This document shows, piece after piece, positions 22,964-33,500 of a stretch of DNA of 64,000 bases (within the stretch, counting starts at the first letter, position 1; each line of letters begins with the position of its first letter). The DNA comes from Turnera subulata (taxonomy: Eukaryota; Streptophyta; Magnoliopsida; Malpighiales; Passifloraceae). The notes under the pieces were generated by a model that saw nothing but the letters and a program-made list of their open reading frames with translations, was not told the DNA's origin and did not search any database. A program made the position numbers and the translations under genes. The stretch is from assembly GCA_028386065.3 (NCBI GenBank), contig JAKUCV010001648.1:119641-183640 (forward strand), read 5' to 3'.

Positions 22964-24422
22964 ATGCTTGGGTTGGGTGCGGATCGGTTGAGAGCCGATA
23001 TGAGCCGTTTGCTTGCACTACTCTTCCACCAGGTCCCTAGCTATCTAGCTCCTCCTATAATATTTCTCTACTTGTTACCTTCTTTTCTTCTTTGTTTTTT
23101 TCTCTAGAGTCTCTCCTGTTCCTTCTTTTCCCTGAAAGAAATTCTGTTCTGTTCTTCTTCTTAAGTTCTTTTGTTGCTCATCAGGGAGTTCTTGATGAGC
23201 AGTTCTTGCAGCTACAGCAACTTCAAGATGAAAGCTCACCAAACTTTGTATCAGAAGTTGTCAATATCTACTTCCATGAGTCCGAGAAGCTTTTGAGAAG
23301 TCTTAGAGGAATACTGTACGTAATCATCTCCTTCTTCCACCACCACCAAATGCCATCAACGTCACTCAGATATCCATCCTCTTAAGTGTGACATTTCAAA
23401 TTTTCGCTTTGCTTAACTTAATTCCTCCCCCTTCTTGGTCAAACTAGCTTGGTTTTTCATTAATGTTATGCGTGCTTTGTTTACATCAAACAGTAAATGC
23501 ATGCACAGCTTGTTTGCCACACTTTTAACATTTGAAATTTGTGTATACTTTATAGTACTTTCCAGTAAAACATGCATATACATTTGAATTTTCTGCACAA
23601 AGTGCATATATGCAGCAAGTAATGAATGAAGGTCAAAAAAATGACAGGATGGATAGGGAGTTCTCGGACTACAAGAAAATGGGAATCCATTTGAATCAAT
23701 TCATGGGAAGCAGCTCAAGTATTGGTGCCAAGCGAGTCAGAAATGTATGCGTTGCCTTTCGCGCCGCTTCAGAGCAGAACAACCGTGCTGGGTAATAAAA
23801 AAAATAAACACCACTCCTCCCTCTTTATTCGTGCACTTTCTCACCATGTATTTCACTTTTTAAGGCCAAAGGGGTTACTTACAATGTTCTTTTTTCCTTC
23901 TATATATAATATGCACATTCTATGAGACTTTTATTCAATTCGATACTATGCTCATTTCCCTGTTAACATAAGATGAGCCCATGCGTATTACCAAAGGAAT
24001 AATCCCTTTATGTAACCGACTTACCTCACGCCACACATTTCATGGGACCTTTTTACTATATATGTATGTCATGGTCCCTAACTGGTACTCAACTTTACTA
24101 CACACCACAAGTATCTAGGTTTTGTTTTGCGCATTATTCAGTAAACAGCTGACATTGTTGTGCATGCGTTTTTTCTTCAGGTGCTTGAGAGCTTTGGAGC
24201 TGCTAGAGCATGAATACTGCTACCTCAAGAACAAGTTGCATGAGTTTTTCCAGGTAAATATATGTATATACTACCGCAAAATGAACTTTACTTCTTTCTT
24301 TTTGTTGGATAATTAATAGTAGTATGACTTACTAAGATCTTGTTTGCAATTAAACTCTATACGTGCAGATAGAGCAGCAGAGAGTACTAGCAGCTGGGGT
24401 TAGATACCCGATGCAGAACTGA
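22964..24422 (+). CDS. AHP6: Pseudo histidine-phosphotransfer protein AHP6
   Basis: Five exons (22964-23032, 23185-23315, 23648-23791, 24181-24253, 24369-24422) encode 156 residues; Arabidopsis AHP6 has 154. Canonical AHPs relay phosphate from cytokinin receptor kinases to response regulators through a histidine in HQLKGSSSS. Here the aligned stretch is NQFMGSSSSIGA: the phospho-accepting His is Asn83, and the conserved Lys three residues on is Met. It should therefore not accept phosphate and, like AHP6, should inhibit cytokinin phosphorelay, for example in protoxylem and phyllotaxis. The start MLGLGADRLRADMSRLLALLFHQGVLDEQF and end QRVLAAGVRYPMQ match the family. The frame is open upstream to an ATG at 22,847 (39 extra residues), but family alignment favours 22,964. 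Exon 3 starts at the acceptor immediately before MDREFSDYKK, the only one in this area that keeps family sequence. Confidence 0.95.
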
Positions 24423-27400
24423 AGCAGAAGTCTATGACTTTTGTGTTTCATTGGACACTCTCTTGTCTAGTTGTAGTGTTTTTTTATCAAAAACCCATCT
24501 AACCCCTGAGGAGGACTAGGTAGCTAGCTAGTTACTAGCTACTGTTACTGCTTCTTGTAGCTAGCAAAGAGTAGCTAGCTAGCCTTACTGTTACTTGTGG
24601 TCTTTCATGTAGAGTTGATTCTTTTCTCCTTTTCTTTCTATACTTCTTTTTCAATTTCGGTTGGTTGTAAGTTTTGAATGGGAAAATGAATTTCGGGTCG
24701 AGTTTGGACGTAGTAGTCCTGATATATAGCATGATGTGTATCTATCTATCTATGGTACTAGTAGTTCTTCTTTTTGGGAATATGAATATTAGTACCGCCA
24801 CTTATTTCGGGAGAGCAGCTTTTTTATGGCCATATATGTGTCATGAAGAGTAGTCAGTGATTCTCCTTGCAGAACAGTCACTTTCTGCAGCTATACTACT
24901 TTTATAATGATTTCAATTGCCAAGGGAATCAGTATCAAAATTAGCTAAAGTACTCTTGGCTGTCTTAATCAGTGTCACAGCCTATCCATCAATCAAAGTT
25001 CTTTTTTTTTACCTTTTTCCTTTGAATAGAGGTCAACTGAAAAATGTGATCTGCAGAAGATTTATACTGGCATATTTGTATGTATAGCATGACTTTTTCC
25101 ACTCGAGGATGGTGCATACCCATGGCTTGAATGTTGAGCTATAACTTGATAGCACACACCAAAACAAAAGGGAAAAGAGAAGGCAGCAAGGGTGGTCCTT
25201 GAGTGTGAATGACTCCAATGTGATCAAGTGAATATGTCAAAGTGGGCTGGTGAGAATGACTTGAGGACATTCAACGGCTATAATTAATACAGAGAATAAG
25301 AGTGGCACAGAAAACAAAATTACCCTCTTTGTTCTTCTTCTTGATACTAAAGCATACAAACAACTCACCTTCAATAAACTTGACTTGTATTGCACAACTG
25401 TTGGAAGATTTGCATATCGTACTCTAAATTTTCAGTATTTGAAGATATCTGTTTTCAGATTAAATTAAGAGTACAGCGGAGAGTAAAAGTTAGGTTAATT
25501 GAATTTTCCATTAGTTAACCAACACAGGAATATAATGGTAGAAGATGTATTGTATTGCTCTATCTCTTTCACAGTACGAGCGTATGTTACATTACATATA
25601 TGGTGTAAGAATAATGCTCACTATACAATTCTACTAAAGACTGAAGTTTATCAACATCCTATAACGTAGCATATCACAAAAGTAAGAAGAATACAACTAG
25701 AGGAGATAATACTGTTGGAGAAGATAGAACCAAAGGCATATAGAGTTTATCTTTATGGTTAATACCATTGTTCTTTTTCTTAGAAAAGATGGTTAATAAC
25801 ATTGTTAAATATGTGTGACTTTGACAATCTAAATATTATCTAAAAATAGTTTGATTTGTTTAAGCTAAAAGCTAGGACTACTACTTTTGTTACAGTGTTA
25901 TTAGTGGGTGGTTAATAGGTTAGCGGCCTAATTATTTGGAAAGATGGCTTAGTAAGTTATACTATGCTGTTAGAGTTTAAGCTTATAAATTTGTAATTAT
26001 TTGATTGAAGAAAATAGATTTGATCCCACAGAGGGATTTAGTTTCAAGAGTGGATTTTATCCCAGAGATGAACTTCCTCGATCTCCCAATATGTTTCCTC
26101 CTCTCCTCCTCCTCCTAAAAAAAAAACTAACAACCGTTCAGCTGTCTCACACACACCCTCTCTATATTATCTTTCCATGATTCTATTCAGTTTAGTGATC
26201 ATCCATCCAACCATCAATCCTCTCCCTCCCACCTAACCCTCTTCACACCCCTCTTCCTTTACCCAATCAATCAAGTAGCACAAAATCGCTGGGTGTATAT
26301 CCTTTCTCTCTTATTTTTTGTTGTCATTTGTGGACACCGGGACTACCACACTATCCTGGGGCCACTGGCTTGCCAAGATAGAAATAGTGTTGTGGTGTCA
26401 CACATATGACGACAAAAATAAAACACTGAGGAATCTTGTTGCCATCTCTTCCAGACCGGATCCCGCTTTCTTACTGTATTTGTTTCTCTCTTTGAACGTT
26501 TATTAATTTCATTGCATGCATTTGGTCTTTTGTTTTATGCATGATACTCGATTAGTTTTTTTTCCTAGAATTTTAGAGAAAATATTTGACGTATCCAAGT
26601 GTTGTTGGCTCTTGCCAGTTGTGCTTTTGATAATTATCATCAATCTTCCACAACAATTTTTTTTTTTCTTTTGTGTCTGGTTCCAGTTCTACTGCAAGCT
26701 CATCGTTGTGAAAGGATTTACGGCTCACGGGCTTTGGACTCGATATCAGTATCAACAAGAATCAACAAGAAATCGAAAACATGAAGAGTGTGTCTATTGA
26801 CCTGACTATCTAGCCAATGAAAGTATATCGATCTTTGTATGATATGTGTTACCTTAAAATATCTTTGTATTATATGTGTTATTTTAAAATACGTGTTACT
26901 TTAAAAATAAAAAATAATCTCTATTCTACATGTGCTATATTTTTGTAACAATGAGTTCCGGCTGACTACACTTCACAGCCAAACCAACCTCAAAACCAAA
27001 ATCAAAATCATGGCTAAGTCCTTTGCATAGAAGCAATTTGGCAAGTCATGGCATAATATTGGAATTTATCCTTTGCATAGAAGCAATTTAGCAAGTCATG
27101 GCCAAATAGTAATATTGGAATTTATTATGGCTTTGTAGAACCAGGACAAAAGATTCAAATCCTTCTGAAAAAAAACAGTGTAAAGCATGACTGTTTTGCA
27201 GCAAAGAACAAAGAAATTCGTATAACTACAAATACGGAAACTTCAATCAAATTTCTTTGTTTTTTTTTTAAAAAAAAAAGAAAAAAACATAAAAAAATGG
27301 ATTTTACCGTACAAAGCCAACAATGTCATTGTTGATGACGCACCGTTAATTTGTAATTTGTTTCTTGCTGATACTATACCAAACAAGACAGGGAGATTCT

Positions 27401-27936
27401 GAAAACATTGAATAGAAGAGGAACCCTATAAGAAAGTAGCACCACATAATCGCAACTGCTATCTGGGTAATGCTGGATTCCCCTGACCATAGAAACAAAT
27501 GAAGAAAGCTCCCACAGCTGCTTCTTATAGCAAAAGGCCTAAAATCCAGTAGTTGGAGACAGCATGAAGAACAACCTAGGCCTCGCAATAATTGGTACTG
27601 GCTAGCTATACTTGTTTGTGAGCAGTAAACCATTGTTAATTGGACTGAAATACTTCCATAAATCTCTTTATAATGGCTTACAAACACATGTCAATATCAC
27701 AACACTATGTTCACTACAGTACGGAGGCAACAGGCTAATCGTTTCAATTGCTGTTGTTGTTCTTTGTTGTATAGAGTAACAGACATTTAAGTCCCACACC
27801 GGTTCTCCCCACAATGGGCCACGACGTGGCAAACCGACAGAATTCATTAATCCCAAACCAACAATCCCCAAGGCCCACTTACCAAATGATTTAATTTTAT
27901 GATCTGTCTGTGTATATCAGCTTCTAAATTGAAGAG
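24423..27936. other. Intergenic between AHP6 and the LINE
   Basis: The first 300 bases are AHP6 3' sequence rich in TAGCTAGC words. Near 26,100-26,500 there is a CT-rich leader-like stretch with a TATAT motif but no supported coding region. At 26,820-26,910 short TATGTGTTA-type units recur. At 27,019-27,125 a unit of about 50 bases is duplicated in tandem. At 27,791-27,801 GTCCCACACCG resembles the plant snRNA upstream element, but no snRNA follows. Confidence 0.45.
27019..27125. repeat. Imperfect tandem duplication, about 50 bp
   Basis: Units starting at 27,019 and 27,069 both begin TCCTTTGCATAGAAGCAATT and end in a GGAATTTAT word. The second has a small insertion after the CAAGTCATGGC shared by both. 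Confidence 0.8.
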
Positions 27937-27951
27937 AAGAAGAGAGAAGAG

Positions 27952-30426
27952 TGACTAACTAAGTTTCGTTCCCTTTGAAGAACTTGAGTTTTTTTTTGCG
28001 CGCAATTACTTCAACTATTAGTTATGTCTGCATCACCTGAATCCAAAAGATCGGAGCCGCCTGAGGCGGCGGTCGATGGCGACACTGACCACCGGGAGGC
28101 TGAGAGGAGCAACAAAAAGATCCGACGAAGAGAAGAGGAACAAGAGAACGATGCTGCCATGGAAGATTCAAGACTGTCTTATAAGGCCATGCTAGCTTCG
28201 GGACAAGATTCAGATATACCGGAAGAGCTCTGGGAGGAAGACGACGAACCTGTAGCGGAGGAGGGCGATATCGCCATCTCTGAAGTAGCTGGAGGCCCGG
28301 TGATGAAATTGAGTGAGTCTTTCAAGACCAGACTACGAAAACCATGGGAGAATGCAGTGGTAGTTAAGCTTATGGGCAAACGAATTGGCTACCGGGTGCT
28401 CAAAGCTAAGGAAAAGACCAGACTTTTCATCTCCCCTAATGTTAACAGCGAGGAGGCCAAGTTGCTGAGTGCTTTCTCGGGTTTTAAACTGACGAAGGAT
28501 TTGGAGAGGTATCTTGGGGTACCGGTTATACATGGGAGAGTTACAAGGAAAACCTTTGAGCATCTTGTTGAGAGGGTTCAGCAGCGACTCAATGGTTGGC
28601 AAGCGAAGCATCTATCATTGGCAGGTCGCATCACTTTAACCAAATCAGTGATCTCGGCTTTACCAACATATACCATGCAAACATGCCGGTTACCAAGATC
28701 CATTTGTGATAGAATTGATTGTCTTTCTCGCAATTTCATTTGGGGTGGGTCTGAAACACAGCGAAAGGTCCACCTGATGAGTTGGAAGAAGATTTGCATG
28801 TCTAAGGAGAGTGGAGGCTTGGGCATGAGGCCCATGAGGCAGGTTAATGATGCTTTGATTACTAAGATGGCTTGGAGACTCTTGAATAATCCGGGTTCCT
28901 TATGGGCAAGAGTGTTGCGCAGTAAGTATATCAAAAATGAGGAGGCTATACCACTGCAGGTGGAGAAACGAAGGGGGTCTAACTTGTGGAGAGCAATTTG
29001 TGATGTGTGGCACTCGTTTCTCCCTGGTGTCGGATGGAATTTGGGCAATGGGAGAAGGGTGAACTTTTGGCGGGATGTGTGGGTTGATAAGGAGTTAAGG
29101 CTCATTGATCACGTCATTTGTCCTGTTCCTATTAACCTCCTCGGATGCTCAGTGGCTGAAATGGTCCTAATTGATGGTCAGTGGAACTGGTATGTAATTG
29201 AGCTTTTTCTACCCACTTCTATTATTGCGAAGTTATGGGCGATTCTCCCGCCCCGTGCTGACTATGTGGAGGATGGCTTAACGTGGTTTCACGACCCTAA
29301 AGGTAAGTTCTCCACGGCTTCAGCTTATACTAGTTTATCTACGGAAATTAATGTTCAAACAAATGTTCTTTGGAAGAGTGTCTGGAGATGGAGGGGTCCC
29401 TTTCGAGTTTGCTCCTTTTTGTGGCTTTTGGGCAACAAATGCCTATTAACGAATGAATTGAGGGCCAATAGACAGATGTCCAACTCGGCTTCATGTCCTT
29501 GTTGCGGTTTGGAAGTGGAGTCCTGTTTACATGTTGTTCGTGATTGTGTGTATGCACGGCAAGTGTGGAGTGGGCTGATGCTTGAGAGATTAGGGGGCGA
29601 CGAGTTTTTCTCAGACGACATGGAACCATGGCTACTCAAAAATCTTAAAGCTGACGCCACTCGATTTGGAAGACAGAACTGGTGTACTGTTTTTGCAGCA
29701 GCATGCTGGAAATTGTGGTCCTGGAGGAACAAAGTGGTATTTCAAGATGAGGACCCTGACAGTAACCTACCAGTCAATGCCATTCTCGTCTGCGCTAACA
29801 GTTTTGAGCAGGGATGGGATATATTGGTGAAAGCCCAAGTGGTTCCAAAAGGGGACACTGGCCGAACCTTTCTGTGGAAGCGTCCACCTAGGGGATGGTT
29901 CAAATATAATGTGGACGGGGCAGTTAAAGGCGACTTTGGTCAAGCAACTGCAGGTGGTATTCTGCGAGATGACGAAGGCAAATGGGTGCGGGGTTTTGGA
30001 GCGTCCTTGGGCAGTTGTACACCTATCAGAGCTGAGTTATGGGGCATCTTGTGGGGTTTGCAGGATGCTTGGCGGTTAGGATTAAAGCAGTTTATTTTGG
30101 AATCTGACTCTGCAGCCGCTGTGGACTGGATCAATTCCACACCCAACTCCGCTTGTGCTAGGAATGATCTCATTCGGGAGATTAGATCCTTTTTAGATAG
30201 AGATTGGCGTGTAATCATCTCCTTTATAAATAGGGAGGCAAATTACTGTGCCGATGCTATAGCTACCCTAGCTTTTGATTTACCTCTAGGTTATGCTCCC
30301 ATGCTTACTCCTCCTGCTATATTAGGAGAATTGATTGTGTCAGAGATGTCTACTGCGAGGGACTGCCCTCCCAAGTTGATGTAGCGTTTTGTTTGTTGAA
30401 TATATTCCCAATCATTCAAAAAAAAA
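27952..30426 (+). mobile_element. Internally deleted LINE (plant L1-type) retrotransposon
   Basis: The element is bounded by an exact 15-base target-site duplication (AAGAAGAGAGAAGAG) at 27,937-27,951 and 30,427-30,441. It ends in an A-rich tail directly before the right copy, the hallmark of target-primed reverse transcription. At about 2.47 kb it keeps a 5' leader of 72 bases, the start of ORF1 and the 3' third of ORF2, but lacks the endonuclease and the reverse-transcriptase core. The long ORF is intact, so insertion looks recent. It lies about 110 bases beyond the stop codon of SPT5, in the opposite orientation. Confidence 0.9.
28024..30384 (+). CDS. LINE fusion ORF: ORF1 N-terminus joined to RT C-terminus and RNase H
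   Basis: This is an uninterrupted 786-codon frame. Residues 1-93 are charged and resemble the N-terminus of a LINE ORF1 protein. About 94-126 (RKPWENAVVVKLMGKRIGYR) match the start of the DUF4283 region. The sequence then jumps, near residue 125-130, straight into the distal reverse-transcriptase region (EKTRLFISPNV.., YLGVPVIHGR, GWQAKHLSLAGRITLTKSVI). A zinc-binding RT-associated domain with CPCCGLEVESCLHVVRDC follows near 490, then RNase H at about 625-750. The RNase H acidic residues are all present: Asp631, Glu671, Asp695, Asp744. The endonuclease and the catalytic polymerase motif are missing, so it cannot move by itself; it could in principle make an RNase H protein. Automated pipelines would probably call it a putative ribonuclease H gene. 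It is transposon-derived. Confidence 0.88.
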   Translation: MSASPESKRSEPPEAAVDGDTDHREAERSNKKIRRREEEQENDAAMEDSRLSYKAMLASGQDSDIPEELWEEDDEPVAEEGDIAISEVAGGPVMKLSESFKTRLRKPWENAVVVKLMGKRIGYRVLKAKEKTRLFISPNVNSEEAKLLSAFSGFKLTKDLERYLGVPVIHGRVTRKTFEHLVERVQQRLNGWQAKHLSLAGRITLTKSVISALPTYTMQTCRLPRSICDRIDCLSRNFIWGGSETQRKVHLMSWKKICMSKESGGLGMRPMRQVNDALITKMAWRLLNNPGSLWARVLRSKYIKNEEAIPLQVEKRRGSNLWRAICDVWHSFLPGVGWNLGNGRRVNFWRDVWVDKELRLIDHVICPVPINLLGCSVAEMVLIDGQWNWYVIELFLPTSIIAKLWAILPPRADYVEDGLTWFHDPKGKFSTASAYTSLSTEINVQTNVLWKSVWRWRGPFRVCSFLWLLGNKCLLTNELRANRQMSNSASCPCCGLEVESCLHVVRDCVYARQVWSGLMLERLGGDEFFSDDMEPWLLKNLKADATRFGRQNWCTVFAAACWKLWSWRNKVVFQDEDPDSNLPVNAILVCANSFEQGWDILVKAQVVPKGDTGRTFLWKRPPRGWFKYNVDGAVKGDFGQATAGGILRDDEGKWVRGFGASLGSCTPIRAELWGILWGLQDAWRLGLKQFILESDSAAAVDWINSTPNSACARNDLIREIRSFLDRDWRVIISFINREANYCADAIATLAFDLPLGYAPMLTPPAILGELIVSEMSTARDCPPKLM

Positions 30427-30519
30427 AAGAAGAGAGAAGAGAGTATAATAAAGAAAGCCCGGGACAACACAAAAGGAGACAAAATTGAATGAATTAATTG
30501 CAGAAAGCTGGACATCGAC

Positions 30520-30525
30520 TTTATT
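30520..30525 (-). terminator. Putative polyadenylation signal of SPT5
   Basis: AATAAA on the minus strand, about 25 bases past the SPT5 stop codon. If used, cleavage would fall at about 30,490-30,505, before the LINE at 30,441 is reached. Confidence 0.4.
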
Positions 30526-30549
30526 AAACGGTACTCTCTTTTTTTTTAA

Positions 30550-33500
30550 TCATACTTGTGCAAGTTTTGCAAGCATAGACATCTCCAAGATTTTAACATC
30601 CAAGGTGTCCTCTAACTTTACAATGCCATCGGTTCCGTCCACACCAATCAACTTGCCAGTGGCACCCCGATATGTACCACCCATGATCTTAATTTTATCG
30701 GATTTCCGAGGCGGAACTAGTTCAAACTCATTGGGAAGCGCTGTTATTGTTTCACCGTTTCCATTTGCTCCCATCACTACTCTACATGAACCATCCTGCA
30801 CATGCGAAAAAAACAGAATGAATTTTTATGACATCCTAGAAAGGAAACCCTTAAGAGGAATTTGTACTAATATTTATGACATCCTAGAAAGGAAACCCTT
30901 AGAGAGGAATATGCACCAATGTTTACCAACTAAGAAACAACAGTGTTTTGACAGAACGTACCGGAAGAACCTCCCTGATTACACCAATATCATTTTCGTC
31001 TGAGGGCCTCCGTATGTTAACCAATATGTCGGGCATCAACCATGGACCCTCATGCTCCCCACCTGCAACAGGATAGACATATCTTGAGCTCTTCACACTA
31101 GTCATGATAGATAATAAAGCCAAAACAAAGACTTCCAAAGAGATGCAACCCACACAAATCCTGTAACATTTGTTGCAAACACACACACAATCGCATCCCT
31201 AACTCAGCCATACAAAACATTAATAGCAGCGATACAGGTATTCTAGGGAGGAAATAGAACAATATGGCATCGCACGGCCCTCAGAAAGGAATAGTTTCAA
31301 GGAACTTGCAAAATATAAGCTAGTAAGTATTTTTCATCAAAACAAGGGAGTGAAAAGTGAAACAAAATAAATAGCTCTCACTTGAGCAGAAGTGATAAGA
31401 AAAGGTAAATCAGACCTGTAACAGGAGACATCATATCAAGTCCTCCTGCACCAGGAGTCATTAGCTGCCCACCAGGGGTGCCAGGAAGATATGATGCTGA
31501 GCTAGGCGTCATGGGCGGCCCACCAGGGGTTGATGGCAGATAAGGGCTGGGAGCATTGGCTACAAGATGCAGACAGGAGTCAGTAATCACAAGGAGACTA
31601 TGCTAGCGTTGTAGAAATTGAATTGATAATAGACATACCGTAAGCAGAGCTGCTATCCCTTGGTGTTCCAGCATCACTGTAGCTACCACTGGGAGTACTG
31701 GCCCAGCCTGAACCAGGAGTTGGTGCTTCATATGCTCGAGACGGAGGGCTTCCAGGCTGAGAAAAGGGAGGATGGGACAATGTGATACTCTCGAAAATTT
31801 TAAAAAGAAAATAATCTGTACCATTTTCAGGGCACGAACAAACCTGATACTGTGGACTGCTTCCCCATGAACCAGGGTTTCCATCTTCCCAGTTATCCCT
31901 GCATTGTTCCCAACGCAATTCAGAGTACCATCATTTAGAAGAGACAAACAATTACAAGGCTATCATCAATTAAACTATTAAGCACTAAAGAAAAATAAAT
32001 AAACCCTACATGCAAAGCACCAAATATCCTCAATGCCGAAAAGGAAAAAACCACAAATGAATGGTTTACCTTGGAGGACTCATTGGCGCATAAGGATTCC
32101 ATGCCCGATCACGCATGGGTGTCCTCATACCATCATGAATAGGTGTCGCTGCATAGATAAACAGCATAAAAAAAAGAAGGTAACAGCTATATTTTTTCAG
32201 AAACATTAAAAAGATAAGTATCAGAGTTCTAGAAAATGACTAGATGGTAAAAGACCAACCTGCAGAATCTCTCATTGGAGTCATATACGGATGCAGTGGA
32301 GTCCGGGAGGGATGCACCGGGGTTTCACTTCCCATTCCATATCGGGGTGCATCACTGGCACATTGTCAATACAGGAGTCATAAAGCATGAATCACAAGCA
32401 AATAATCAAGATATGTTGAGCAGGAATTCAAAACTTACCGGTGAGGTGTAGAAACAACCACATTGTCAGAGATATAATTGCGATCAACTGCACACAAACA
32501 ATGACTTAGTATGCAGCAAATAGGCAAAACCAGAAAGGCCAGTCGAACCTTTAAAGTGATTATATATTGATAAAAAAACATACCTGTAACAATCTTCATT
32601 TGTGACTCCAGTTCGACTCGAACTGATTGGCCTTGAATCTCAATCACACGTCCACGGTAACCCTTAAAGGGACCCTGCCGTATTTTTATCGTAGTACCAA
32701 CCAAAGCATCATGTCCTCCCCTTCCACCTCTATTTCTTCCTCCACCTGGAGCACACCAACATAAATTATTAAAAAAACTATTGCCACAGGAAGGTGATGA
32801 CACTGTCCTTGTACTTGGTTCATGCTGTTCATGCACCGCTACCGCCTTTTGACCTGGTCCTTGCACTCTAATGTAATTGCTAATGTGGACCTACTATCAT
32901 CTTGGCAAGGTGGGGCGTAAATTCCATACAAAGCATGTACAAATAAACAAAATGCACCACGCCGTGGAAAGAATTAATGTAGGGACGGCATTAGCACTCA
33001 GAAGAGAACAGACCAAGTCAAACCAAAAAATGGAGAAGTGAACAAGAAGGAAGCCCCTGGCCCTATGAAACAATTCAACATGCCATTGATCAAGAGGGAC
33101 TTACCCTCAAAACGACCTCCTCCTCCTCTGCCTCCTCTCCTTGGTGAGGGGGGTATGCGAGGGGGAGCTTTGAAACCTCCAAAACGTGAGTATGAATCAC
33201 CCTACAGGTAGTAAATACTTGAGGTCAGAACTTGTCTCTTACTAAGTTTAATCATTAAGTTTTGGCATTCAGGTTTATGTTTGAATAACCTACCGACAGT
33301 TAATTATCACATTTTTTTCTGAAAATACAAAATTCGACACAAGCAGCATTTCTCAACTAATCACAACTCCGAAAAAGTTTTTTTTTTATTGAATTTTCAT
33401 GATAAAAGCATTCAGGTAATAAGAATAATATTTTTTTAAAAAAAAATAACAGGGATAAGAAGCCATAAAAGATCAAACAATTTGATCTGAAACTTCAATA

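Noticed and set aside
26325..26410. Hairpin-like arms suggestive of a miRNA precursor
   Set aside because: The arms pair only partly, with an asymmetric bulge, and no known plant miRNA sequence was recognised.
26699..26800. Possible RNase T2 / S-RNase gene from the FTAHGLW motif
   Set aside because: Only seven residues match, the upstream region lacks the expected secretion signal and cysteines, and no second active-site motif follows.
27785..27880. Possible snRNA gene promoter (GTCCCACACCG, like the plant upstream sequence element)
   Set aside because: No TATA box at the required spacing and no U1-U6 or 7SL-like sequence follows on either strand.
28024..30384. Host ribonuclease H gene
   Set aside because: Target-site duplication, A tail, RT-derived sequence and ORF1 head show that it is a retrotransposon ORF.
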